Positions 52,441 to 60,665 are shown, numbered from the stretch's first letter. The stretch: 64,000 nucleotides of DNA from Sulfurimonas sp. (GCF_019429335.1 NZ_JAHYJB010000001.1:1-64000); one strand, 5' to 3'. Translations and numbers: made by a program. Notes: generated by a model not told the origin, from the sequence alone.

Positions 52441-52671
52441 TTCCCACGAGGGAGTTTTTGACTCCCTCAAAGGGATACTTATGTCAATAAACTTCTTGGT
52501 GGGAATCTATATTCCACAAAAAAACTAATCAATTCTCTCATCTAACAATTCATCTTCACACAAAACACATTATCAGTACAGCTTTAGGCTTTACCTTGAA
52601 AGGGATATTTGTGTCGTGAATTTAAATTGATTTGTGGGGTTTGGTTTATAAGGAGCTTGGCATGAGTAATG
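52441..52671 (+). promoter_or_regulatory. Structured 5' leader, copy 2 (recT)
   Basis: TTCCCAC/GTGGGAA outer stem, GGAATCTATATTCC hairpin, ACACAAA/TTTGTGT stem enclosing GTACAGCTTTAGGCTTTACCTTGAAAGG. Confidence 0.6.
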
Positions 52672-53822
52672 AACAAAATAATGGACGCAGAACTAATTTG
52701 CAGATTTTAGATGATCGCAGAGATGAGCTTGCAAATGGATTAGCTACATATAAACAGTTTCTTGAGGTTATACCTGTAAATAAGCAGGAACAATTCAAAA
52801 GAAACTTCTTGGAGCTATGCACGCAAGATTACCTCTTAAGTATCATTGATACAAAAGAGCTGATAAGATTTGCAACAAATGTGACAAAAACAGGGCTTGA
52901 TATAGCACCCTCTTCAAAAGAGGTATATATCATCCCATTTGATACCTTGGTCAACAAGGTTAAAACAATGCTTCCACAAGCAATCATCCCTTTAAATGGT
53001 ATGCAACAGTTAGCATATCAAAAAGGTTTCTTTCTACAGCTTGATGCTGTATGGAAATTTGATGATGGTACTTGTGAAGCAGAATCGAAGCTATCCCGCC
53101 TACAGCAAAGTCAACTCCAGACGGCTAATGCCAAATGGGTTGATACTCACTTTATCGGGTTTGAGGTTGTTTTAAAGGACATGAAAAACGAGATACCGAC
53201 TCAAACAAAGTTCGTAGATCTAAATTACGTCAAAGAAGCGACTAAGACTATTAAAGATGAGCGTTGGAAACTTCAAACGTGGAGACATAAGGCTGTTCGC
53301 AGAGCTTATGGAGATTTTATGATTCCACGGGATCGTAAAATTGAAGCGTTTGAAGAGATAGAACATCTTAACGACTCTATTCTTGGAGAAGCAGAAGTGC
53401 TTCCTCAAAAATTTCTCACAAAAGAAATTGAGGATGGAGTAAAACAGTTAGGTCTATCGGTTTCAAAAAACGACGGTATAGCAAAAGTAGAGGGTAAGAC
53501 TTTTGGAAAAGATAAAGTATTGGTAAATATGGGTTTTGTGTATGAAAACGGAACTTATGCAATGCAGTATCAGGAACAAGAGTCTCTGCCTAAGCCAGAA
53601 CAATCAAAACAAAAATCTCCTGCATATCGTCTAATGCAATATCTTAAAGATAATGGTTTACATAAAGACGAGATCGGTTCATTTGTAAAAGACGAACTAG
53701 GTTTAAGTAGTGAAGATGTCGAAGGAATTGAAACCGTATTGTTAGATATGGGAACACTGAATGAAAAAATTCAAAGTTTTCTAACTACAAGCGACAATGA
53801 AGTTCCCGAGAGTATGTTTTAA
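52662..53822 (+). CDS. recT: RecT-family ssDNA annealing protein
   Basis: ATKTGLDIAPSSKEVYIIPF...VKTMLPQAIIPLNGMQQLAYQKG..., ERWKLQTWRHKAVRRAYGDFMIPR; ATG at 52662 (MSNEQNNGRR). Confidence 0.82.
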   Translation: MSNEQNNGRRTNLQILDDRRDELANGLATYKQFLEVIPVNKQEQFKRNFLELCTQDYLLSIIDTKELIRFATNVTKTGLDIAPSSKEVYIIPFDTLVNKVKTMLPQAIIPLNGMQQLAYQKGFFLQLDAVWKFDDGTCEAESKLSRLQQSQLQTANAKWVDTHFIGFEVVLKDMKNEIPTQTKFVDLNYVKEATKTIKDERWKLQTWRHKAVRRAYGDFMIPRDRKIEAFEEIEHLNDSILGEAEVLPQKFLTKEIEDGVKQLGLSVSKNDGIAKVEGKTFGKDKVLVNMGFVYENGTYAMQYQEQESLPKPEQSKQKSPAYRLMQYLKDNGLHKDEIGSFVKDELGLSSEDVEGIETVLLDMGTLNEKIQSFLTTSDNEVPESMF

Positions 53823-53914
53823 ACAAAAAAGTTGTAATTTGTATTCTGCCCTCCCTTTGACGAGGTGAGCGGTAAAACTTCTGCTAGAAATAGCTTGAAA
53901 GGAGGTGCGGAATC

Positions 53915-53977
53915 ATGTTAAGGCAAGTTTTGCTTTGGGTAGTACTGCTAATGCTTATTGTTACGAAAGTTCAATAA
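53915..53977 (+). CDS. 20-aa hydrophobic microprotein
   Basis: MLRQVLLWVVLLMLIVTKVQ preceded by GAAAGGAGG. Confidence 0.35.
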   Translation: MLRQVLLWVVLLMLIVTKVQ

Positions 53978-54055
53978 GCTATAAGGCGACTAGATAGTAA
54001 GAGTACCAGCTCTTGCTGTCTTTATCCACAAAACTAAACTTTAACAAAATTATAA

Positions 54056-54378
54056 CTTATAAATTTTTAAAATTCAATAGTGGTTGCATGAAAACTATAA
54101 TTGCTTCGGGTTAAAACGGATAGCATTATGGTTGGATTACTAACAGTGAAATAGTGAACATTAAATTGTTTGCGGGGGATGTTGGACGCAGATTAAGCTT
54201 CCCCCAATCTTTCGACAGGAGGATTTATGAAGCTGTTATTAGTGATAGTCATGTTGATTCTAGTGTATCCTAACCCGATATACCAGCCTGATGCGTGGCA
54301 CCTAGTAGGTTTTCTACAGGCCTGCTAGTTAACATCACTATAACCATTATTATGCCTTATAAATTTTTAAAATTCAAG
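54056..54378 (+). repeat. Direct repeat CTTATAAATTTTTAAAATTCAA, two copies ~300 bp apart
   Basis: Read near 54056 and near 54357. Confidence 0.75.
54227..54328 (+). CDS. 33-aa hydrophobic microprotein
   Basis: MKLLLVIVMLILVYPNPIYQPDAWHLVGFLQAC after ACAGGAGG. Confidence 0.4.
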   Translation: MKLLLVIVMLILVYPNPIYQPDAWHLVGFLQAC

Positions 54379-54429
54379 CACTAGCCAGCTTGTCGTATTA
54401 AAAATCTTCGAGATTGGCTATCTCAATTT

Positions 54430-54631
54430 ATCCTCCATAGGGAGCTTTTATCCCTATGGGGATAATTCCGCTCCTTATATTGGATTATTAAATTCATCCT
54501 CACAATCAATCTAACAAAATCATAGCCCTATAAAACATTCTTTCAACAGCAATTAAGTTGCTTGTCATGAAAGGGATCGAATGTTTTGTTATGTTTTTTG
54601 ATTTTGAAAGTGCGGATATAAGGAGTTTCTT
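54430..54631 (+). promoter_or_regulatory. Structured 5' leader, copy 3
   Basis: CATAGGGA/TCCCTATG hairpin; AAAACATTC (54532-54540)/GAATGTTTT (54579-54587) perfect stem enclosing ACAGCAATTAAGTTGCTTGTCATGAAAGG. Confidence 0.6.
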
Positions 54632-54766
54632 ATGAAAACTTTAATTACAATAATAATGGTATGCACTGCACTATATGCAGGTATCGGTATGATTAAAAAA
54701 GTTGAAACTAGCACTTCCCATTATAATCAAGAGCTTAACAAAGCAATTGCTATGTTGGAGGAGTAA
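54632..54766 (+). CDS. 44-aa single-TM microprotein
   Basis: MKTLITIIMVCTALYAGIGMIKKVETSTSHYNQELNKAIAMLEE after AAGGAG. Confidence 0.5.
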   Translation: MKTLITIIMVCTALYAGIGMIKKVETSTSHYNQELNKAIAMLEE

Positions 54767-54788
54767 TTATGTGCAGACAGGTTTTAAT

Positions 54789-55004
54789 ATGCAGATAAAA
54801 TATTTAAGATATATCGCAGAAGTTAGACATATTATGAAAAATCCACAGAATACTAGAGATATGTTTTTAGGATTGTGGGTTAATGGAATTTATGGAATTT
54901 TAAATGACATTAGTTTAGTGTCAATATTAATTACCGTCACTTCTTTTTATGGTATAATGACTTCAAATAAAATAATTAGAAGGAGCAAACAATGGGTGAA
55001 ATAG
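54789..55004 (+). CDS. Small membrane protein (cassette 2)
   Basis: MQIKYLRYIAEVRHIMKNPQNTRDMFLGLWVNGIYGILNDISLVSILITVTSFYG...; internal ATG of ORF 54702..55004. Confidence 0.5.
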   Translation: MQIKYLRYIAEVRHIMKNPQNTRDMFLGLWVNGIYGILNDISLVSILITVTSFYGIMTSNKIIRRSKQWVK

Positions 55005-55090
55005 TAGTATTCATTATTACAATAAGCCTTGCTTACTGGGTTTACAAATTAGATGAAAAATCTAAGAAAATTCACAAACCTACACACTAA
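54992..55090 (+). CDS. 32-aa single-TM microprotein (cassette 2)
   Basis: MGEIVVFIITISLAYWVYKLDEKSKKIHKPTH; overlaps upstream gene end. Confidence 0.5.
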   Translation: MGEIVVFIITISLAYWVYKLDEKSKKIHKPTH

Positions 55091-55151
55091 ATAAATCCCC
55101 CTAAAACATCTCAATGTTAATTTTTAACACTGATTAAGTTCAGAGGGATTT
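55076..55151 (+). repeat. ~76-bp repeat, copy R1
   Basis: aaacctacacactaaataaatccccctaaaacatctcaatgttaatttttaacactgattaagttcagagggattt; stem AAATCCCCCT/AGAGGGATTT. Confidence 0.95.
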
Positions 55152-55170
55152 TCAATGACAAAAAATAAGT

Positions 55171-55262
55171 AAACTCCACTAGGAGTTCAACCGCATGTTT
55201 AATATGTGTGGCTAGGACTCCGTATGGACTCCTATGCCTAATTTTTAGTTTCGCTAGGAGGA
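55171..55262 (+). promoter_or_regulatory. Structured 5' leader, diverged relative of the 78-bp leader
   Basis: AACTCC-acta-GGAGTT, CGCAT..ATGTG, GGACTCCG/GGACTCCTATGCC then AGGAGGA. Confidence 0.6.
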
Positions 55263-55269
55263 ACTTATT

Positions 55270-56202
55270 ATGAGTAAGCTAGAAACATTTATAAAACAAA
55301 ACCTACCAAAAGTACTGGCTAAAAAAACAGTTAGTTCATTAGGAGACAGAAGCACATATATTGGAGCTTCCGACATAGGCTCTTGTCTGCGAAAATCATA
55401 TCTCTCTAAGATACAAAAAGTTGAGTATGACATTGCGCAGCATATAGTCTTTGAGAGAGGGCATATTGCAGAAGAGATAGTAGCTTTAATGCTACAAGGC
55501 ACTCCATACAAGCAACAAGTTGAAGTAAGCGGCAAGGCTAGTAATGGTTTTGATATTAAAGCTCATTTGGATTTTGTTGTTGATTTTGGAAAAGAGTGTG
55601 TAGTCGTTGAAGCAAAATCCACATCTATCCCGGTAGATGAACCTTATGAGAGTTGGACTTTGCAAGTACAAATGCAGATGGGTCTGTTAGAGTCTCAATG
55701 CAAGGGTAAAAATGTTAGAGGCTATGTAGTTGCGATAGATGTCAACAGTGGTTGGTTTAAAACCTTTGAGGTTTTGCCAAATAAAGCACTGTTTGATGTT
55801 GCAATGGATAATGCCAATATTCTAGCAAATGCTCTTGTAGAGTCTAGCGAGCCAGAAGCGGACGTACAACTGTATTGTTCAAAGTGTGCTTTTAAGGGCA
55901 ATTGTCCGGCAATTACAAATATAACAGCGCAACAGCTTCCAAAGGATGTTCAAGAAGTTGTAGATTTTATAGCGAAAAAATCTTCTATAGAAAAGGAGAT
56001 TAAAGCTGCTAAAAAGCAACTTCAAGAGTTCTTTGAAGCAACTAATACACGCATGGCAAAAGCAGGAGATAAAACAGTCTCTCTTGTTAAAAACAAGGGA
56101 AAAAAGAGTGTTGATCTTGAACTGCTTCAAAGCTTTGCCCCCGATATCTACGCAAATGTTTTGTGTGACGGAGAAGGGTTTTCGTATATAAAGGTTGTGT
56201 AA
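55270..56202 (+). CDS. Cas4/RecB-like PD-(D/E)XK nuclease
   Basis: GSCLRKSYLSK, HLDFVVDFGKECVVVEAKS, QVQMQMGLL, CSKCAFKGNCP (Cas4-type cysteine set). Confidence 0.8.
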   Translation: MSKLETFIKQNLPKVLAKKTVSSLGDRSTYIGASDIGSCLRKSYLSKIQKVEYDIAQHIVFERGHIAEEIVALMLQGTPYKQQVEVSGKASNGFDIKAHLDFVVDFGKECVVVEAKSTSIPVDEPYESWTLQVQMQMGLLESQCKGKNVRGYVVAIDVNSGWFKTFEVLPNKALFDVAMDNANILANALVESSEPEADVQLYCSKCAFKGNCPAITNITAQQLPKDVQEVVDFIAKKSSIEKEIKAAKKQLQEFFEATNTRMAKAGDKTVSLVKNKGKKSVDLELLQSFAPDIYANVLCDGEGFSYIKVV

Positions 56203-56582
56203 TGAGATATTTGAAAAGAAGAGTTAGCTCTCTCGAATGTTCAACATCTGCAACCGTGGTGGCTATTTTGGCATACATATACCGCAAAGAGAACTTGTTG
56301 TCTCAATGTGGCAGATATGCTCAAAATGTCATTGACGGACTTGTAGATTTAGGTTTAATAAAAAAGGTAATCTCTAAAAAAGGCATCTTTTATTTCAAAA
56401 CGGAAAAAGCTCAAAACTTTAAAGCGATAGATTTTGCCAAAGAGTATCTTTGGGCTTTTCATAATGTTTCTGAGAGATTATCCAAACATGGTAAAAAATA
56501 TATTCTTTGCTTTGATAGCTCTTTGCCTAACGGTAAAGATTTGGTTGAGATTGAAGAGGCAATGAAAAAAAATTATATATAA
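56202..56582 (+). CDS. Hypothetical protein
   Basis: 126 aa ORF overlapping the nuclease stop. Confidence 0.6.
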   Translation: MRYLKRRVSSLECSTSATVVAILAYIYRKENLLSQCGRYAQNVIDGLVDLGLIKKVISKKGIFYFKTEKAQNFKAIDFAKEYLWAFHNVSERLSKHGKKYILCFDSSLPNGKDLVEIEEAMKKNYI

Positions 56583-56584
56583 GT

Positions 56585-56662
56585 TTAACTCCTAGTGGAG
56601 TTTTCACGTTTAGACGTGGGATTCCGCAAGGAACTCCTATGTCTTATTTGGCCTGGGAGGAC
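56585..56662 (+). repeat. 78-bp leader repeat, copy B
   Basis: Identical to 51889-51966. Confidence 0.95.
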
Positions 56663-56667
56663 TTGTT

Positions 56668-56811
56668 ATGCTTGAATTAGTTATTGAGCTTGAAAAAGAG
56701 TTTCAAGAAAAAGAAAAAAAAGACAGAGTTGCAGAAGCGGATAAAAACTTTTTTAGCTCTATCGCAAAAAAAGATGTCATGAAGTTTTTAGCCTCATCGC
56801 AAAACAAATAG
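56668..56811 (+). CDS. 47-aa hypothetical protein
   Basis: MLELVIELEKEFQEKEKKDRVAEADKNFFSSIAKKDVMKFLASSQNK after GGGAGGA. Confidence 0.5.
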   Translation: MLELVIELEKEFQEKEKKDRVAEADKNFFSSIAKKDVMKFLASSQNK

Positions 56812-56826
56812 GCAGGAGGCTTAATT

Positions 56827-57177
56827 ATGAAACACATATATATAGTTCTATTTTTAATAGAGCTATTTGCTATTGGATTTATGGTTTATGAACTGGCAAA
56901 GATATTGTCGATAAAAGTAAAGAAAAAGTGGGATAAAGTATTGACAAGATGTGCTAATGACGTAAAGTACAAAAACAGAATTGCTTCTGTTATATTTTTC
57001 TTTTCGGACATGGGTCCTAATGTCTCTTCCTTTTCAATAATTGCACTCTTTATTACTAGCGAGGAAAACGGTTTGATATTGACTGTAATCTTTTTTGCGG
57101 GTATAATGATAAAGGAGATGAGTAGAGAATTTAAAAATATATTCTACTCCGAAATTGAGAAAAGGAGTTCACAATGA
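56827..57177 (+). CDS. Small membrane protein (cassette 3)
   Basis: MKHIYIVLFLIELFAIGFMVYELAKIL..., three hydrophobic segments. Confidence 0.6.
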   Translation: MKHIYIVLFLIELFAIGFMVYELAKILSIKVKKKWDKVLTRCANDVKYKNRIASVIFFFSDMGPNVSSFSIIALFITSEENGLILTVIFFAGIMIKEMSREFKNIFYSEIEKRSSQ

Positions 57178-57290
57178 ACGCTTTTATCGGAACTTTAATA
57201 CTCGGCAGTATAGTGGCATTTATAGCCCTTAGTATATGGGCAATAAAGAGCCTTGAAAAAGACAGACACAACCATAAACCTACACACTAA
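57174..57290 (+). CDS. 38-aa single-TM microprotein (cassette 3)
   Basis: MNAFIGTLILGSIVAFIALSIWAIKSLEKDRHNHKPTH; overlaps upstream stop by 4 nt. Confidence 0.55.
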   Translation: MNAFIGTLILGSIVAFIALSIWAIKSLEKDRHNHKPTH

Positions 57291-57351
57291 ATAAATCCCC
57301 CTAAAACATCTCAATGTTAATTTTTAACACTGATTAAGTTCAGAGGGATTT
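57276..57351 (+). repeat. ~76-bp repeat, copy R2
   Basis: Identical to R1 over the unit. Confidence 0.95.
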
Positions 57352-57370
57352 CTACATTCATTTTTTTGTC

Positions 57371-57403
57371 GCCTATGGCACGAACATTTACTTTGTGCCA
57401 TAG
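57371..57403 (+). other. Long leader hairpin upstream of helicase operon
   Basis: CGCCTATGGCAC gaacatttactt TGTGCCATAGGGCG. Confidence 0.7.
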
Positions 57404-57486
57404 GGCGCATTATGTAAATTTTTTCGTACCTATAGGCTTTCTTAATTAAATAAGCGGACTATTTCCGCATAGCTGAGGAGCTTATT

Positions 57487-57591
57487 ATGAAAAATTTAAA
57501 AATAAAAAAATGCACCAATGGTTCGGCAGAATATATTGCTGAATTATTAGCAGCAGGACTCAAAGTAAAAATTTATCTAGGAGGAAAGTAA
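57487..57591 (+). CDS. 34-aa protein translationally coupled to the helicase
   Basis: MKNLKIKKCTNGSAEYIAELLAAGLKVKIYLGGK; stop overlaps the ATG at 57591 (TAATG). Confidence 0.5.
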   Translation: MKNLKIKKCTNGSAEYIAELLAAGLKVKIYLGGK

Positions 57592-60041
57592 TGATAACTC
57601 AAAAACTAGATGAATTAATAACTTCAAATGCTGAAGTATTCAAGAAAGAGTTAAGAAAGGTTATCAAGCCATCTTTTGATGGTTTAGATAATCCTATAAG
57701 ATACTCCAATATAATAAATAACATTGTCTCTCAATCGAGCAGGGATCTTTTGTTAAGACAATCAAGACTGGTAGCGGCAGGAACAGAGTATATAGAAAAC
57801 AGAAAGAATAAGTCTCTTATAATTTCTGCGGAAATGGGGAGTGGTAAAACCACTATGGCAGTGCAGATGAGCATGAGCCAAAAACTATGTCCGGTGTATT
57901 TTATAGCTTGCCCGCCACACTTGGTTAAAACTTGGCAAGAGGAACTAGAGATCAACTATAAAGACAAATCTGCTTATAAAGCAATAGTTGTTAAAAGATT
58001 TGAAGATCTAGCACCTTACGCTAAGCGCAACTTGTGGAACGATGGAATTAAATACTATTTTATAGTAGCGAGAGAAACATTAAAGCTCTCGTATCCAAAA
58101 GTTCCTGCGGTTAGAATCAAAAGAGAGTATATAACCACAGAAAAGGAGCTTGACGGACAATCATTGTTAGTTAAGCAATTAATCAAAGTAGCAAAGTGTC
58201 CTGATTGTAATGCTACAGTCAAAGAAGGAAGTGAGCACGGAATTGATACTTCTACGGTACCAATGAAGTGTGAATGTGGGTGTGTCTTAAGACAACCTGA
58301 CAGAAGTGTTTCTAAAAAAATGGGAACTCGTGAAGCGATTGCGGATTACGTTTTTAAGAACTTTACAAAAGGTTCTTATAATGTCATACTCGATGAAGTT
58401 CATGAGTACAAAGGTGGAAATACAGGGCAGGGCAACGCTATGGCTAGACTCGTTTCTGGTGCTAAAAAGACAATAGCTCTTACTGGTACTTTGATGAACG
58501 GGTATGCCTCTTCGTTATTTTATCTTCTCTATAGATTAAACCCACACTTGATGAAAGTTAAGTTAGGTTTTGACTATGAACAAGTTCAACAATTCGTAAG
58601 TACCTATGGTGCTCATGAAGAGATAGTTGAAGCTAAAGAGGTAACGTGTGAAGGAGTTGTAACTCGTATGGGCAGAAGAATTAATGTGAGAGAGAGAGCA
58701 AAAATTTCTCCATATCTTTTGTCTGTATTGCTAGATATGACAATCTTCTTAAGACTTGATGAGATTAAAATGCCAAGTGACTTACAGTTGCCTGACTATA
58801 CAGAAATCATTGATCTCGTTCCAATGGAAGAAAAGTTGAAAAGTCCATATATTAGCTATCTTCAAAAGATTACTTTGCAAATACGAAAAGATAAAAGACT
58901 GTTAGGAAACTTAGCTACCGATGCTATTGCAATTCCCGATATGCCTTTTATGGCTAGAAGTGCACAAGACAAGGTGTTTTATGAACCAGAGTTCACAAGA
59001 GAAGAATTTGGTACAACGGCAAAAGAAAATAGACTTGTAGAGAATGTTAGAGCAGAGCTTGATGATGGAAGAAACTGTTTGGTTTACCTTACTTTTACGA
59101 ACCAAGTCGTAGCCACTGACATAACAAAAATTCTACAAGACGAATTTCCAAGCAAAGTTATCAAATTCCTTCCTAGCTCCGTGGCTCCGACAAAAAGGAA
59201 AGAATGGATAGAGAAAAATCCTTGCGATGTTCTTATCGCTAACCCTGAGTTGGTTAAAACGGGATTGACTCTACTACAATTTCCTACAATAATCTTTTAT
59301 GAAACAACTTACAACATCTTTACCTTGAAGCAAGCAAGTCGCCGTAGTTGGAGAATAGGTCAGAAATATCCTGTAAAGGTTATTTTTATGGCTTATGAGA
59401 ATACTCCACAGCATAAAGCTTTAGAGCTTATAGGTGCTAAGGTTGCAGCGGCTAATAGTTTAGAGGGTAGATTAAGCGGAGACGATGATTTGTCGGCGAT
59501 GGGAGAAGATGAGGAGAATATCCAACTCGCTCTTGCAAAGGCAATTCTAAATGACGAATCCGCTTCAAAGGAGATCAAGACGGCTACTATTTCCAATTTT
59601 GGTAATGATAGAGATTTTGATGTTTTTGAGCTTTATTATCAAGCTAAACTCGATGAATATAAAGCAAATCAAGAGGAGGAAGTTGTTGTTTCTGATATTA
59701 AAAAGATCACCACTAAAGAAGAAGCAAAAGCTTCTTTTGTTGATCTAAATATTGATTTTGAAGAGATTTGGAGTCAATATGAAAAGTCACACAATTTTGT
59801 TACCACAAGAGCATTTCAGCTTTGGTGGGATGTGAATAAAACCTCTTTCGAGGAAGACAAAGATGAAAAAATCGTCTTTGATTCTCTTCTTGACTATGAC
59901 GGAGAAATAACATCAAATACATTTTTCTACTACTCTGGCAAAGGAAAAAATCAGAAAAAAATTGAAGTTCAAGCTTCAAATATTGCTGATTATATTCCAG
60001 AAGATGCGCTTAAAAATGGAGTGCAGTTGAGTTTATTTTAG
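57591..60041 (+). CDS. SNF2/SF2-type helicase with zinc-binding insertion
   Basis: SAEMGSGKTTMAVQMS, ILDEVHEYKGG, ALTGTLMNGYASSLFYLLYRL, TLKQASRRSWRIGQKYPV; inserted CPDC...CECGC. Confidence 0.85.
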   Translation: MITQKLDELITSNAEVFKKELRKVIKPSFDGLDNPIRYSNIINNIVSQSSRDLLLRQSRLVAAGTEYIENRKNKSLIISAEMGSGKTTMAVQMSMSQKLCPVYFIACPPHLVKTWQEELEINYKDKSAYKAIVVKRFEDLAPYAKRNLWNDGIKYYFIVARETLKLSYPKVPAVRIKREYITTEKELDGQSLLVKQLIKVAKCPDCNATVKEGSEHGIDTSTVPMKCECGCVLRQPDRSVSKKMGTREAIADYVFKNFTKGSYNVILDEVHEYKGGNTGQGNAMARLVSGAKKTIALTGTLMNGYASSLFYLLYRLNPHLMKVKLGFDYEQVQQFVSTYGAHEEIVEAKEVTCEGVVTRMGRRINVRERAKISPYLLSVLLDMTIFLRLDEIKMPSDLQLPDYTEIIDLVPMEEKLKSPYISYLQKITLQIRKDKRLLGNLATDAIAIPDMPFMARSAQDKVFYEPEFTREEFGTTAKENRLVENVRAELDDGRNCLVYLTFTNQVVATDITKILQDEFPSKVIKFLPSSVAPTKRKEWIEKNPCDVLIANPELVKTGLTLLQFPTIIFYETTYNIFTLKQASRRSWRIGQKYPVKVIFMAYENTPQHKALELIGAKVAAANSLEGRLSGDDDLSAMGEDEENIQLALAKAILNDESASKEIKTATISNFGNDRDFDVFELYYQAKLDEYKANQEEEVVVSDIKKITTKEEAKASFVDLNIDFEEIWSQYEKSHNFVTTRAFQLWWDVNKTSFEEDKDEKIVFDSLLDYDGEITSNTFFYYSGKGKNQKKIEVQASNIADYIPEDALKNGVQLSLF

Positions 60042-60122
60042 TTGCTCATTTTTTGAGCTTACCCACGAGGGAATAGTTTCCCTCTAGGGAATGCTCTCTC
60101 TTTAACTCATTAAGGAGGAAAA

Positions 60123-60359
60123 ATGAATATCTTAGAAATGTTTAAACATATTTCGCTGCTACTCTATATATTTTTCTCTAAATACAAATTAAACACAAAT
60201 GCGATATCAAGTGTTTTTCTCGGTGTCGGTACGGGTGTTGTGGCTAATGTTATGTTTGTCTTAACAACAGATAAAGATTTTGATAGGCTTGGTTTGTCAT
60301 TGTCCTTTTTGTTAGGTATAATATTATTAGCAATTGGTAGCTTAGAGAAAAAGGAGTAG
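60123..60359 (+). CDS. Small membrane protein (cassette 4)
   Basis: MNILEMFKHISLLLYIFFSKYKLNTNAISSVFLGVGTGVVANVMFVLTTDKDFDRLGLSLSFLLGIILLAIGSLEKKE. Confidence 0.6.
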   Translation: MNILEMFKHISLLLYIFFSKYKLNTNAISSVFLGVGTGVVANVMFVLTTDKDFDRLGLSLSFLLGIILLAIGSLEKKE

Positions 60360-60361
60360 CT

Positions 60362-60463
60362 ATGGAAAATTTAATTGGAATGATACCTTTAGCACTTTTT
60401 ACATTAGTTGCTATTATGTATCATGTAGGACACAATGAATACAAAAAAGGAAGAAGAGCTTAA
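60362..60463 (+). CDS. 33-aa single-TM microprotein (cassette 4)
   Basis: MENLIGMIPLALFTLVAIMYHVGHNEYKKGRRA. Confidence 0.5.
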   Translation: MENLIGMIPLALFTLVAIMYHVGHNEYKKGRRA

Positions 60464-60481
60464 TAAGCCTCTTTTCCCTCT

Positions 60482-60560
60482 ACTAAATTAAATCCCCCCC
60501 AAAAAACATCTCAATGTTAATTTTTAACACTGATTAAGTTCAGAGGGATTTCTACATTCA
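60482..60560 (+). repeat. ~76-bp repeat, copy R3
   Basis: Core acatctcaatgttaatttttaacactgattaagttcagagggatttctacattca identical to R2; upstream part diverged. Confidence 0.9.
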
Positions 60561-60665
60561 AAAAAAGTTGCTCATAAGAGCCAATCCCCAAACAGGGGCA
60601 AGACATACCATGTCAAATCCCTGTAGGGATTGGTATGTTCTGATTTTTCTTTTGAAGGAGAAATA

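Noticed and set aside
55254-55535. ORF antisense to the Cas4-like nuclease
   Set aside because: Shadow of the nuclease coding frame.
55270-56202. Cas4-like nuclease as evidence of a CRISPR-Cas system
   Set aside because: No cas1/cas2, effectors or repeat-spacer array in the window; a RecT partner nuclease is the simpler reading.
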